A DNA stretch of 6,575 bases from an uncultured Selenomonadales bacterium (GTDB lineage Bacteria > Bacillota > Negativicutes > Selenomonadales > Selenomonadaceae), in contig CALGGP010000402.1 in the NCBI GenBank assembly GCA_937915885.1, positions 1 through 6,575 on the forward strand, in the 5' to 3' direction. Of the stretch, positions 1 through 5,749 are shown piece after piece. The notes under the pieces were generated by a model. It was given only the letters and a program-made list of their open reading frames with translations. It did not search any database and was not told the origin of the DNA. Within the stretch, counting starts at the first letter, position 1; every line of letters starts with the position of its first letter. A program made the translations under genes and the position numbers.

Positions 1-20
1 GGAGCGTCGGCGGCGCCCCC
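1..20 (-). other. Possible GC-rich hairpin after infA, cut by the window edge
   Basis: On the transcript strand GGGGCG (14-19) can pair with CGCTCC (1-6), including one G-U wobble, around a 7-base loop; four A bases sit just before it. If a T-run follows beyond the edge this would be an intrinsic terminator ending the operon. Alternatively the GGGGGCGC run (the same 8 bases precede rpmD as its ribosome binding site) could be the initiation site of the next gene, probably rpmJ. The window does not allow a choice. Confidence 0.25.
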
Positions 21-39
21 TTTTAACCGGCGGGAATAA

Positions 40-258
40 TTATTTGAAACGGTACGTGATCCGACCGCGCGTCAGATCGTAAGGCGTCAACTCGATCGTC
101 ACCTTGTCGCCAGGCAGTATCCTGATGAAATTCATTCTGATTTTCCCCGATACGTGCGCCAGCACCGTGTGACCGTTTTCGAGCTGAACCTGAAACATTG
201 CATTCGGCAGCGCCTCAAGCACCTTGCCTTCCACTTCGATTACGTCTTGCTTTGACAT
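40..258 (-). CDS. infA: Translation initiation factor IF-1
   Basis: IF-1 binds the A site of the 30S subunit during initiation and supports IF-2 and IF-3. The product has 72 residues, exactly the family length, and is one S1-type OB fold. Visible blocks are IEVEGKVLEALPNAMFQVQL (7-26), ENGHTVLAHVSGKIRMNFIR (27-46) and the end GDKVTIELTPYDLTRGRITY (50-69). The start is ATG with GAGGAG upstream; the N-terminus MSKQDVIEVEG matches IF-1 proteins of Bacillota. The 15-base spacing from adk suggests cotranscription. The stop is TAA at 40-42. In most Bacillota rpmJ (L36) and rpsM (S13) follow; only 39 more bases are visible here and they contain no start codon. Confidence 0.98.
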   Translation of the reverse strand: MSKQDVIEVEGKVLEALPNAMFQVQLENGHTVLAHVSGKIRMNFIRILPGDKVTIELTPYDLTRGRITYRFK

Positions 259-273
259 CTTCGTCTCCTCTTC

Positions 274-924
274 TCACTTCACCGAGGACAAGACGCGAAC
301 GAGATCATCGGTGACTTTTTCGATCGGCTGCCTGCCGTCAATTTGCGTGTACAATCCTGCCGCCGCGTAGTAATCGATCAACGGCTTCGTCGACGCCTCG
401 TAGACCGAGAGCCGATTCTTCATCGTCTCCTCGTTGTCGTCCTTGCGCTGATAGAGATCGCCGCCGCAGTTGTCGCAAACGCTTTCGACCTTCGTCGGAT
501 TGAATTTGACGTGGTAAGTCGCTCCGCACTTCTTACAAATCCGACGCCCGACCGCGCGCTCGATCAAATCCTCCGCAGGGACGTGAATGTTGAGCACCCG
601 CGTCAATTTCATTCCGAGATCGTCGAGAATTTTTTTGAGCGCGTCCGCCTGCTCGACCGTCCGCGGGAAGCCGTCAAGGATAAAACCTTTCTTGCAATCG
701 TCCTTCGCAAGCCGCTCACGGACAATGCCGATCGTCACTTCGTCCGGCACCAGTTTACCGCTGTCCATGCACGCCTTAGCCTGCTTGCCGAGCTCCGTGC
801 CTTCCTTGACCGCCGCGCGGAACATGTCGCCTGTCGAGATGTGCGGGATGTCGAATTTCTTTACGAGTTCAGCCGCCTGCGTACCTTTACCGGCACCCGG
901 AGGCCCCATCAAGAGAAGTTGCAT
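274..924 (-). CDS. adk: Adenylate kinase, long form with zinc-binding LID
   Basis: Adenylate kinase interconverts ATP + AMP and two ADP in the cytosol, setting the adenylate balance. The 216-residue product has the P-loop GPPGAGKGT (7-15), the AMP-binding region with STGDMFR (30-36), the signature FILDGFPRT (81-89) and the conserved arginines at RR (127-128). Its LID holds a four-cysteine zinc site, C130-x2-C133 and C150-x2-C153, as in many Gram-positive adenylate kinases; the enterobacterial LID uses hydrogen-bonding residues instead. The ATG has GGAGG upstream in TAGGAGGAT, sharing the TAG stop of secY (12-base gap), so it is likely coupled to secY. The TGA stop lies 15 bases before infA. 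The map gene that often follows adk in Bacillota is absent. Confidence 0.98.
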   Translation of the reverse strand: MQLLLMGPPGAGKGTQAAELVKKFDIPHISTGDMFRAAVKEGTELGKQAKACMDSGKLVPDEVTIGIVRERLAKDDCKKGFILDGFPRTVEQADALKKILDDLGMKLTRVLNIHVPAEDLIERAVGRRICKKCGATYHVKFNPTKVESVCDNCGGDLYQRKDDNEETMKNRLSVYEASTKPLIDYYAAAGLYTQIDGRQPIEKVTDDLVRVLSSVK

Positions 925-936
925 TATACGATCCTC

Positions 937-2193
937 CTATTTCATAAAACCTTCGTAGTGCCGCATGACGACCATCGCCTCAATCTGTTTCATCGTGTGC
1001 AACGCGACGCTGACGACGATCAAGAGTGCCGTACCTCCGAAGTAAACGCCTTGAATGTGTGTCGCCCCCGCGATCAGATTCGGCAGGACTGCGATGAACG
1101 CTAAAAAAATAGAGCCCGCCAAAGTTATTCGCGTGAGGACATAGTCAAGGTAATCCGCAGTCGGCTGCCCCGGACGAATGCCCGGGACGAAGCCGCCGTA
1201 TTTTTTGAGATTGTCCGCCATATCGGGGATTTTGACCGTGACCGCCGTGTAGAAGTAGGTAAAGAAGATGATCAGCACGACGTAGATCGAGGTCTGCAAC
1301 GGCGTCCCCCATTGGAGATACGCCGCCGCCTTTTGGATCGTCGGATTGTCGATGAACTGCACGATGGTGATCGGGAACATCAGCACCGACGAGGCGAAGA
1401 TGATCGGGATGACGCCGGCTTGATTGACTTTCAACGGGATGTGCGACGAATGCCCGCCGTATGCTCGGGAGCCGACGACGCGTTTTGCGTAGGTGATCGG
1501 AATCCTCCGCGCGCCCGCCTCGATGTAGATGACGAACACAATCATCGAGAGCGCGATTATCGCGAACAGCACGACGCTGAAATAATTTATGGTGCCGGCT
1601 TGGACGTATTGATAGATCATCGCGAGATTTTTCGGGAGCGCGGCGACGATGCCGGCGAAAATTATCAGCGATATCCCGTTGCCGACGCCCTGAGCGGTGA
1701 TCTGCTCGCCGATCCACATTAAGAGCGTCGTCCCCGCCGTCAAAGTGATCGCGATGATCAGAATGTTGACGGGGTTCGGATTGAGGATCGCCTGCTTGAG
1801 CCCGATCGACATTCCGACCGCTTGGAAGAACGCCAGCACGACCGTCAGCTTTCGAGTGACGCGCGTCGTTTTTTTATGTCCCTCGGCGCCTTCCTTCGAC
1901 CACTGCTCGAGCGTCGGCAGCACCACCGTCAACAGTTGCATGATGATCGCCGCGTTGATGTAGGGAGTGATGCTCATCGCGAAGATCGAAAACTTACTGA
2001 ACGCGCCGCCCGAGAACAGATCCAACAGTCCGAACAGACTGCCGTTGTTGAACAGCTGCTCGATGGCTGTCGGATCGACGCCCGGGACGGGGATATGCGT
2101 CCCCATTCTGAACACCGCGAACATTATCAGCGTGAAGATGATGCGCTGACGGAGCTCGGGAATTTTGACGATGTTTGAAAGCGCTGACAGCAC
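937..2193 (-). CDS. secY: Protein translocase subunit SecY
   Basis: SecY is the channel of the Sec translocon in the cytoplasmic membrane. It passes unfolded proteins outward with SecA and inserts membrane proteins with the ribosome. The 418-residue product has about ten hydrophobic segments, near 18-37, 66-90, 115-134, 144-163, 172-190, 204-225, 258-280, 302-322, 356-374 and 384-404. Visible motifs are the plug region LFSGGAFSKFSIFAMSITPY (59-78), GEQITAQGVGNGIS (162-175), the cytosolic loop ARRIPITYAKRVVG (228-241), and KYGGFVPGIRPGQPT (331-345), whose arginine is the conserved ribosome/SecA contact. The start is GTG, directly after the rplO stop, with AAGGTGA 5 bases upstream inside rplO. 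The N-terminus MLSALSNIVKIPELR fits the family. The stop TAG begins the adk ribosome binding site. Confidence 0.97.
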   Translation of the reverse strand: MLSALSNIVKIPELRQRIIFTLIMFAVFRMGTHIPVPGVDPTAIEQLFNNGSLFGLLDLFSGGAFSKFSIFAMSITPYINAAIIMQLLTVVLPTLEQWSKEGAEGHKKTTRVTRKLTVVLAFFQAVGMSIGLKQAILNPNPVNILIIAITLTAGTTLLMWIGEQITAQGVGNGISLIIFAGIVAALPKNLAMIYQYVQAGTINYFSVVLFAIIALSMIVFVIYIEAGARRIPITYAKRVVGSRAYGGHSSHIPLKVNQAGVIPIIFASSVLMFPITIVQFIDNPTIQKAAAYLQWGTPLQTSIYVVLIIFFTYFYTAVTVKIPDMADNLKKYGGFVPGIRPGQPTADYLDYVLTRITLAGSIFLAFIAVLPNLIAGATHIQGVYFGGTALLIVVSVALHTMKQIEAMVVMRHYEGFMK

Positions 2194-2733
2194 TTAGCTC
2201 ACCTTGCCGGACGCTTTTTTATCGGACGCCTGCTGTTTTTCGAGGCGCTCTTTTTTATTTCCGTGTGTCTCAACGACTTTCGGCTTGAGAATTTCGACGG
2301 TGCCGCCTGCGGCTTCGATCTTCTTCTGCGCCGACTCCGACACGCCCGCCGCTTTGATGTTGAGCTTCTTCGTCAACTCGCCGCCGCCGAGAATGCGGAT
2401 GCCGTCAATGAAATTCTTCTTCTTGATAACTCCGATCTCGCGGAGCGTCTCGAGACTGACTTCGGCGCCGTCCTCGAATTTCTTCTCGAGCGTCGAAAGA
2501 TTAATCGCGACGTATTTTTTCGCCCAGATATTTTTGAAACCGCGCTTGGGCAGACGACGGTAGATCGGCATCTGACCGCCTTCAAAGCCCGGACGAACTC
2601 CGCCGCCGGAGCGCGCCTTCTGCCCCTTGTGACCGCGACCGGCGGTCTTGCCGTTGCCGGAGCCCGTGCCGCGACCGACACGATTCCGTTCTTTGCGCGA
2701 GCCTTCGGCAGGTTTCAGTTCATGAAGTTTCAT
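2194..2733 (-). CDS. rplO: 50S ribosomal protein L15 (uL15) with C-terminal extension
   Basis: L15 binds 23S rRNA and is needed late in large-subunit assembly. The 179-residue product starts MKLHELKPAEGSRKERNRVG and has the glycine/arginine-rich extended arm RGTGSGNGKTAGRGHKGQKA (21-40), then GFEGGQMPIYRRLPKRGF (49-66), and the globular part to GGTVEIL (143-149). L15 is normally about 145-150 residues; here about 30 extra charged residues (150-179, rich in Lys, Glu and Gln) follow. The ATG lies inside a 4-base overlap with the rpmD stop, so translation is probably coupled. The stop TAA directly abuts the secY GTG, and the last codons of the tail supply the secY ribosome binding site. Identity is secure. 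Confidence 0.96.
   Translation of the reverse strand: MKLHELKPAEGSRKERNRVGRGTGSGNGKTAGRGHKGQKARSGGGVRPGFEGGQMPIYRRLPKRGFKNIWAKKYVAINLSTLEKKFEDGAEVSLETLREIGVIKKKNFIDGIRILGGGELTKKLNIKAAGVSESAQKKIEAAGGTVEILKPKVVETHGNKKERLEKQQASDKKASGKVS
2199..2205 (-). promoter_or_regulatory. secY Shine-Dalgarno embedded in rplO
   Basis: AAGGTGA on the transcript strand overlaps the last sense codons of rplO (the K-V-S end) and lies 5 bases before the secY GTG, which itself follows the rplO TAA with no gap. The arrangement suggests that ribosomes finishing L15 restart on secY. Confidence 0.6.
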
Positions 2734-2981
2734 TCTGCTTTAACCTCCTGCTGCTCATCGACCTTTTTCTTGAAACTGATCTTTTTCTTCGTGAGTGCGT
2801 CTTCAACCTCTTCGACGACGACCAGATGTTTCACCTTGAAAATCTGACCGCGCACGCACGGATCGTCCGGCAGGATCGAAAACGAATTGATCTTGCGAAG
2901 TCCGAGCGCCTTGACCGTCCGACGCTGCGTCTCGGGTCGACCGATGAGACTGCGCTTGAGCGTGACTTTCAAATTTGCCAT
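2730..2981 (-). CDS. rpmD: 50S ribosomal protein L30 (uL30) with C-terminal extension
   Basis: L30 is a small 23S rRNA-binding protein, dispensable in some bacteria. The core MANLKVTLKRSLIGRPETQR (1-20), VKALGLRKINSF (23-34), VRGQIFKVKHLVVVEEV (43-59) is typical. The family usually ends near residue 60, but this product has 83 residues: the last 24 or so form a Lys/Glu/Gln-rich tail. The tail's final codons (Q-E-V in QQEVKAE) encode the CAGGAGGTT ribosome binding site of rplO. The ATG at 2981 is chosen because the L30 motif starts there. A longer frame back to 3041 would add 20 non-conserved residues overlapping rpsE. Its own ribosome binding site is a modest AGGGGG 9 bases upstream. The TGA stop overlaps the rplO ATG by 4 bases (ATGA). 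Confidence 0.95.
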   Translation of the reverse strand: MANLKVTLKRSLIGRPETQRRTVKALGLRKINSFSILPDDPCVRGQIFKVKHLVVVEEVEDALTKKKISFKKKVDEQQEVKAE

Positions 2982-2997
2982 TGATGCGCGCCCCCTC

Positions 2998-3525
2998 TCA
3001 ACCGAAAATCTCTGCGACCGTCTTGCCGCGAAGTTCCGCAACGACTTCCGCGCGCTTCAACTGTTTAAGCCCCTCGAGCGTCGCGCGCACCATGTTATTC
3101 GGATTCGACGAGCCGATCGACTTCGTCAAGATGTCGTGAACGCCCGCCAACTCGAGCACCGCACGCGCCGGACCGCCCGCGATGACGCCGGTACCTTTCG
3201 ACGCCGGACGGAGCATCACGCGCCCCGCTCCGAACACCCCGACGATCCCATGCGGGATCGAGCGATCCTTGAGCGCGACCTCGATCAAATTTTTCTTCGC
3301 ATCGTCGACGCCCTTGCGAATTGCCTCGGGAACCTCAGCCGCCTTGCCGAGCCCCACGCCGACCTTGCCGTTTTTATTTCCGACCACGACGAGCGCGCTG
3401 AACGAGAACCGACGACCGCCCTTGACGACCTTTGCGACGCGATTGATATAAACGACCTTCTCCTCGAACTCCGGAGTCTCGTTGTCGCCGCGATCGTTGC
3501 GGTCGAATCTGTCATTTCTTGGCAT
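2998..3525 (-). CDS. rpsE: 30S ribosomal protein S5 (uS5)
   Basis: S5 lies near the mRNA entry and decoding region and affects fidelity. The 175-residue product has a polar N-terminal tail (1-20, MPRNDRFDRNDRGDNETPEF), a double-stranded-RNA-binding-like domain with KVVKGGRRF (32-40) and VGVGLGKAAEVPEAIRKG (55-72), and a C-terminal domain with GRVMLRPASKGTGVIAGG (101-118) and NPNNMVRATLEGL (141-153). Changes in the KVVKGGRRF loop are known to give spectinomycin resistance in other bacteria; no obvious alteration is seen. The start is the second of two close ATGs (transcript ATGAATG): the first is out of frame and stops after five codons. Spacing from GGAGG is 8 bases to the real start and 4 to the decoy. 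The stop is TGA, 16 bases before rpmD. Confidence 0.97.
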   Translation of the reverse strand: MPRNDRFDRNDRGDNETPEFEEKVVYINRVAKVVKGGRRFSFSALVVVGNKNGKVGVGLGKAAEVPEAIRKGVDDAKKNLIEVALKDRSIPHGIVGVFGAGRVMLRPASKGTGVIAGGPARAVLELAGVHDILTKSIGSSNPNNMVRATLEGLKQLKRAEVVAELRGKTVAEIFG

Positions 3526-3537
3526 TCATTTAACCTC
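3523..3537 (-). promoter_or_regulatory. rpsE initiation site with twin ATGs
   Basis: The transcript reads GGAGGTTAAATGAATG. The first ATG (3527-3529) opens a five-codon frame ending in TGA inside rpsE; the second (3523-3525) begins S5. GGAGG lies 8 bases from the second and 4 from the first. Initiation on the first would not give S5, so it could lower the yield slightly. That effect is inference only. Confidence 0.6.
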
Positions 3538-3543
3538 CTTCGT

Positions 3544-3903
3544 TCAAAATTCGAGCCCGCCCTCGCGAGCCGCTTCCGCCAGCGCCGCCACACGACCGTG
3601 GTAGATGTAGCCTCCGCGATCGAACACGACGGTTTTGATACCCTTATCGAGCGCCTTTTTGGCAATCGCGAGCCCGACTTTTTTCGCCGCCTCGATGTTG
3701 CCGCCCTTGCCCTCGAAATCTTTATCCATCGAGCTTGCCGCTGCAAGCGTAATTCCCTTTTCGTCGTCAATGACTTGCGCGTAGATGTGCGCCAGACTGC
3801 GGAACACATTCAGACGCGGACGCTCAGCCGTTCCGAACACGCGGTTACGGACTCGAAGGTGGCGTTTCTGACGAACTTTATTTTTATCGACCTTCTGAAT
3901 CAC
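3544..3903 (-). CDS. rplR: 50S ribosomal protein L18 (uL18)
   Basis: L18 binds 5S rRNA together with L5 and helps place it in the central protuberance. The product is 119 residues, normal length. It has the basic N-terminus MIQKVDKNKVRQKRHLRVR, the core RPRLNVFRSLAHIYAQVIDD (28-47) and the C-terminal VVFDRGGYIYHGRVAALAE (92-110) ending in AREGGLEF. The start is GTG at 3903: the family begins M-I-x-K-V-D, which matches this position. The ribosome binding site is a weaker TAAGGGG 8 bases upstream that shares its TAA with the rplF stop; the gap is 12 bases, so L18 is probably coupled to L6. The stop is TGA, 18 bases before rpsE. Confidence 0.97.
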   Translation of the reverse strand: MIQKVDKNKVRQKRHLRVRNRVFGTAERPRLNVFRSLAHIYAQVIDDEKGITLAAASSMDKDFEGKGGNIEAAKKVGLAIAKKALDKGIKTVVFDRGGYIYHGRVAALAEAAREGGLEF

Positions 3904-3915
3904 GCTATCAACCCC

Positions 3916-4467
3916 TTACTTCTTGCCTTTCGCTCCGGCTTTGCCTTCTTTGCGACGAATATGCTCGCCCGCATACTTAATGCCCTTGCCCTTATACGGC
4001 TCGGGCTCGCGCCAGCCTCTGATCTTCGCGGCGACCGCGCCGACCAATTCTTTATCGATCCCGTTGACGACGATCGAAGTCGCCGTCGGAACATCGAAGC
4101 TGATCCCTTCGGGCGGCTCGATCACAATCGGATGCGAGTAGCCCAACGCCAGGTTGAGATTTTTACCCTGTTTCGCCGCACGATAGCCGACGCCGTTGAT
4201 CTCGAGATTTTTCGAGAAACCCGTCGTCACGCCGACCACCATATTATTGATGAGCGTGCGCGACAGCCCGTGCAGACTTCTATGTGTTTTATTATCGGAA
4301 GGACGCGTGACGGTCAGAGTGTTGCCTTCAACGGTTATTTTCATTTCCGGACGGATCTTGCGGGACAACTCGCCCTTGGGACCCTTGACGTGCACCAGAT
4401 TTTCCTCGTCGATATTGACCGTGACTCCGGCGGGAATTTCGATCGGTGCTCTTCCAATTCTCGACAT
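3916..4467 (-). CDS. rplF: 50S ribosomal protein L6 (uL6)
   Basis: L6 binds 23S rRNA near the factor-binding site and the sarcin-ricin loop, and is required late in assembly. The 183-residue product has the two repeated alpha/beta domains of the family, roughly 1-82 and 83-170. It starts MSRIGRAPIEIPAGV, shows HGLSRTLINNMVVGV (66-80) and LEINGVGYRA (88-97) at the domain junction, and carries the C-terminal signature PEPYKGKGIKY (155-165), followed by a basic Lys/Gly tail. The ATG has a strong GGAGGTG 7 bases upstream, so the gene can be initiated independently of rpsH. That may matter because the 102-base repeat-filled gap would prevent close coupling. The stop TAA is part of the rplR ribosome binding site. 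Confidence 0.97.
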   Translation of the reverse strand: MSRIGRAPIEIPAGVTVNIDEENLVHVKGPKGELSRKIRPEMKITVEGNTLTVTRPSDNKTHRSLHGLSRTLINNMVVGVTTGFSKNLEINGVGYRAAKQGKNLNLALGYSHPIVIEPPEGISFDVPTATSIVVNGIDKELVGAVAAKIRGWREPEPYKGKGIKYAGEHIRRKEGKAGAKGKK

Positions 4468-4486
4468 CTTTGCACCTCCAAAACTG

Positions 4487-4567
4487 CAATTAGGAATTAG
4501 TAATTAGGAATTAGGAATTGAGAGAACGGCTTTTAATTCCTAATTCCGCATTCCTCATTCCTAATTA
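4487..4567. repeat. AT-rich heptamer repeats forming a 35-bp-arm inverted repeat (hairpin)
   Basis: This 81-base element almost fills the rpsH-rplF gap. The left arm (4487-4521) is built of heptamers AATTAGG, AATTAGT, AATTAGG, AATTAGG, AATTGAG counted from 4488. The right arm (4533-4567) is built of CCTAATT, CCGCATT, CCTCATT, CCTAATT from 4539, preceded by a partial unit. The arms are reverse complements at 29 of 35 positions, with an 11-base loop (4522-4532, GAGAACGGCTT). In the transcript one more pair becomes a G-U wobble. The arms are about 26-31% G+C by count, far below the flanking genes. The element starts 2 bases after the rpsH stop and ends 7 bases before the rplF ribosome binding site. 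It is probably a dispersed repeat inserted between genes; its effect on the transcript is unknown. Confidence 0.9.
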
Positions 4568-4569
4568 TC

Positions 4570-4968
4570 TTACCAGACGTAAGCTATGACTTCGCCGCCG
4601 AGCCCCGCCTTGCGAGCGTGCTTGTCGCTCATTATCCCCTTCGATGTGGAGATGATCGCGATGCCCAGCCCGCCGAGCACCCGAGGGAGCTCACGGCGCT
4701 TGGAATACTGACGAAGTCCCGGACGGGAGATGCGCTTGATGCCGGTGATAACCTTTTCGCGGTTCGGACCGTATTTCAAGAACACAGTCAAGATACCCTG
4801 CTTGTTATCCTCGGTGAAGCTGAAGTCTTTGATGAAACCTTCCTGCTTGAGAACCTCCGCGATGGCGGTTTTGATCTTCGAGCCGGGGATTTCAACTTTT
4901 TCGTGATTGACGGAGTTCGCATTACGAATGCGCGTGAGCATATCTGCGATAGGATCAGTCATTGCCAT
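4570..4968 (-). CDS. rpsH: 30S ribosomal protein S8 (uS8)
   Basis: S8 is a primary 16S rRNA-binding protein of the central domain; in enterobacteria it also represses the spc operon by binding the rplE leader. The product is 132 residues, full length. It begins MAMTDPIADMLTRIRNAN, has the N-terminal domain to about residue 65, and ends with the C-terminal RNA-binding signature STSKGIMSDKHARKAGLGGE (107-126) and a terminal VW. The first ATG (4968) is chosen over the one two codons later because GGAGG lies 13 bases upstream of it, already a long spacing, and Bacillota S8 usually starts M-x-M-T-D-P. The stop TAA lies 2 bases before a long inverted repeat, which separates it from rplF by an unusual 102 bases. 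No S8-binding structure is evident in the 20-base rplE leader. Confidence 0.97.
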   Translation of the reverse strand: MAMTDPIADMLTRIRNANSVNHEKVEIPGSKIKTAIAEVLKQEGFIKDFSFTEDNKQGILTVFLKYGPNREKVITGIKRISRPGLRQYSKRRELPRVLGGLGIAIISTSKGIMSDKHARKAGLGGEVIAYVW

Positions 4969-4996
4969 TGCTAACCGATATCCTCCTTTCCTGATG

Positions 4997-5182
4997 TTAC
5001 CAACTGGATTTGGTGATGCCCGGGATCACGCCCGCGTAGCTCATCTCGCGGAAGCAGATGCGGCACATCTCGAATTTACGAAGGTAGCCGTGCGGACGCC
5101 CGCAAATTTTGCAACGGTTATAGCGACGGGTGGAGAATTTGGGTTCCTTTTTCCATTTCTCGATAAGCGCCTTTTTCGCCAT
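4997..5182 (-). CDS. rpsZ: 30S ribosomal protein S14, zinc-binding short form (uS14, type Z)
   Basis: S14 sits in the head of the small subunit and is a late assembly protein. This is the short 61-residue form typical of Bacillota and Actinomycetota, not the roughly 100-residue form of enterobacteria. It carries the zinc site C24-x2-C27 and C40-x2-C43 and the conserved central RKFEMCRICFRE block (35-46); the C-terminus is PGITKSSW, a variant of the usual PGVKKASW. The start is ATG, with GGGGAGGTG upstream overlapping the rplE stop TAA (17-base gap), so translation of the two is probably coupled. The stop is TAA, 28 bases before rpsH. The position between L5 and S8 is the standard one. The gene is often also called rpsN or rpsN1. 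Confidence 0.97.
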   Translation of the reverse strand: MAKKALIEKWKKEPKFSTRRYNRCKICGRPHGYLRKFEMCRICFREMSYAGVIPGITKSSW

Positions 5183-5199
5183 TTGATAACCACCTCCCC

Positions 5200-5742
5200 T
5201 TATTTGTTGGCGAAGGGCATCCCCATTTGCGTGAGGAATTCTCTCGCCTCTTCGTCGGTCGGCGCGGTCGTGACGATCACGATGTCCATGCCGCGAATCT
5301 TATCAATTTTATCGTAATCGATCTCGGGGAAGATCAACTGCTCTTTGAGACCGAGCGCATAATTCCCGCGACCGTCGAAAGACTTCGTGCTGACTCCTCT
5401 GAAGTCTCTGACGCGCGGCAGTGCCACGTTCATAAACTTGTCGAGGAACTCGTACATTCTCGTCCCGCGCAGCGTGACTTTGCAGCCGATTGCCATGCCC
5501 TTGCGGAGCTTCCAAGCGGCGAGAGATTTTTTCGCGCGCGTCACGATCGGTTTTTGACCCGAGATCAGAGTGAGATCGGACGTTGCCGCCTCGAGCGCCT
5601 TCGGATTGCCGACCGCATCTCCGACCGCCATGTTGATCACGATCTTGTCGAGCTTGGGCACCTGCATGACGTTTTTATAGGAGAATTTCTCCATCAGCGC
5701 CGGCATGACTTCTTTCTGATATTTTTCCTGCAGTCTGTTCAA
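5200..5742 (-). CDS. rplE: 50S ribosomal protein L5 (uL5)
   Basis: L5 binds 5S rRNA in the central protuberance and contacts P-site tRNA and the small subunit head. The product is 180 residues, the normal length. Visible blocks are MNRLQEKYQKEVMPAL (1-16), LDKIVINMAVGDA (31-43, the family signature), the loop KKSLAAWKLRKGMAIGCKVTL (71-91), and SFDGRGNYALGLKEQ (121-135) with the following acidic FPEIDYDKI. The start is TTG at 5742: an in-frame TGA lies one codon upstream (5746-5748), so no earlier start is possible, and AAGGAGG sits 7 bases before it. An ATG at 5747-5749 directly abuts the ribosome binding site but is out of frame and ends after 24 codons. The stop TAA forms the first bases of the rpsZ ribosome binding site. 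Identity is certain. Confidence 0.97.
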   Translation of the reverse strand: MNRLQEKYQKEVMPALMEKFSYKNVMQVPKLDKIVINMAVGDAVGNPKALEAATSDLTLISGQKPIVTRAKKSLAAWKLRKGMAIGCKVTLRGTRMYEFLDKFMNVALPRVRDFRGVSTKSFDGRGNYALGLKEQLIFPEIDYDKIDKIRGMDIVIVTTAPTDEEAREFLTQMGMPFANK

Positions 5743-5749
5743 GACTCAT

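Noticed and set aside
343..1104. 253-codon open frame on the plus strand opposite adk and secY
   Set aside because: A shadow of two certain genes, with Arg/Asp/His-rich composition and no recognisable domain.
2982..3041. Upstream extension of rpmD giving a 103-residue protein
   Set aside because: The extra 20 residues are not L30-like and overlap the end of rpsE; the conserved L30 start is at 2981 with its own ribosome binding site.
2887..4500. 537-codon open frame on the plus strand, antisense to rpmD, rpsE, rplR and rplF
   Set aside because: It lies opposite four certain ribosomal genes, begins inside rpmD, is rich in Arg, Asp and His as expected for the complement of this codon usage, and ends by chance in the heptamer repeat. 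No protein family is recognisable.
4487..4567. Heptamer inverted repeat as an intrinsic terminator
   Set aside because: The stem is AT-rich and only TTTT follows after three other bases, immediately before the rplF ribosome binding site; termination here would silence essential downstream genes.
4487..4567. Heptamer repeat as a CRISPR array
   Set aside because: The units are seven bases, contiguous without spacers, and arranged as an inverted pair.
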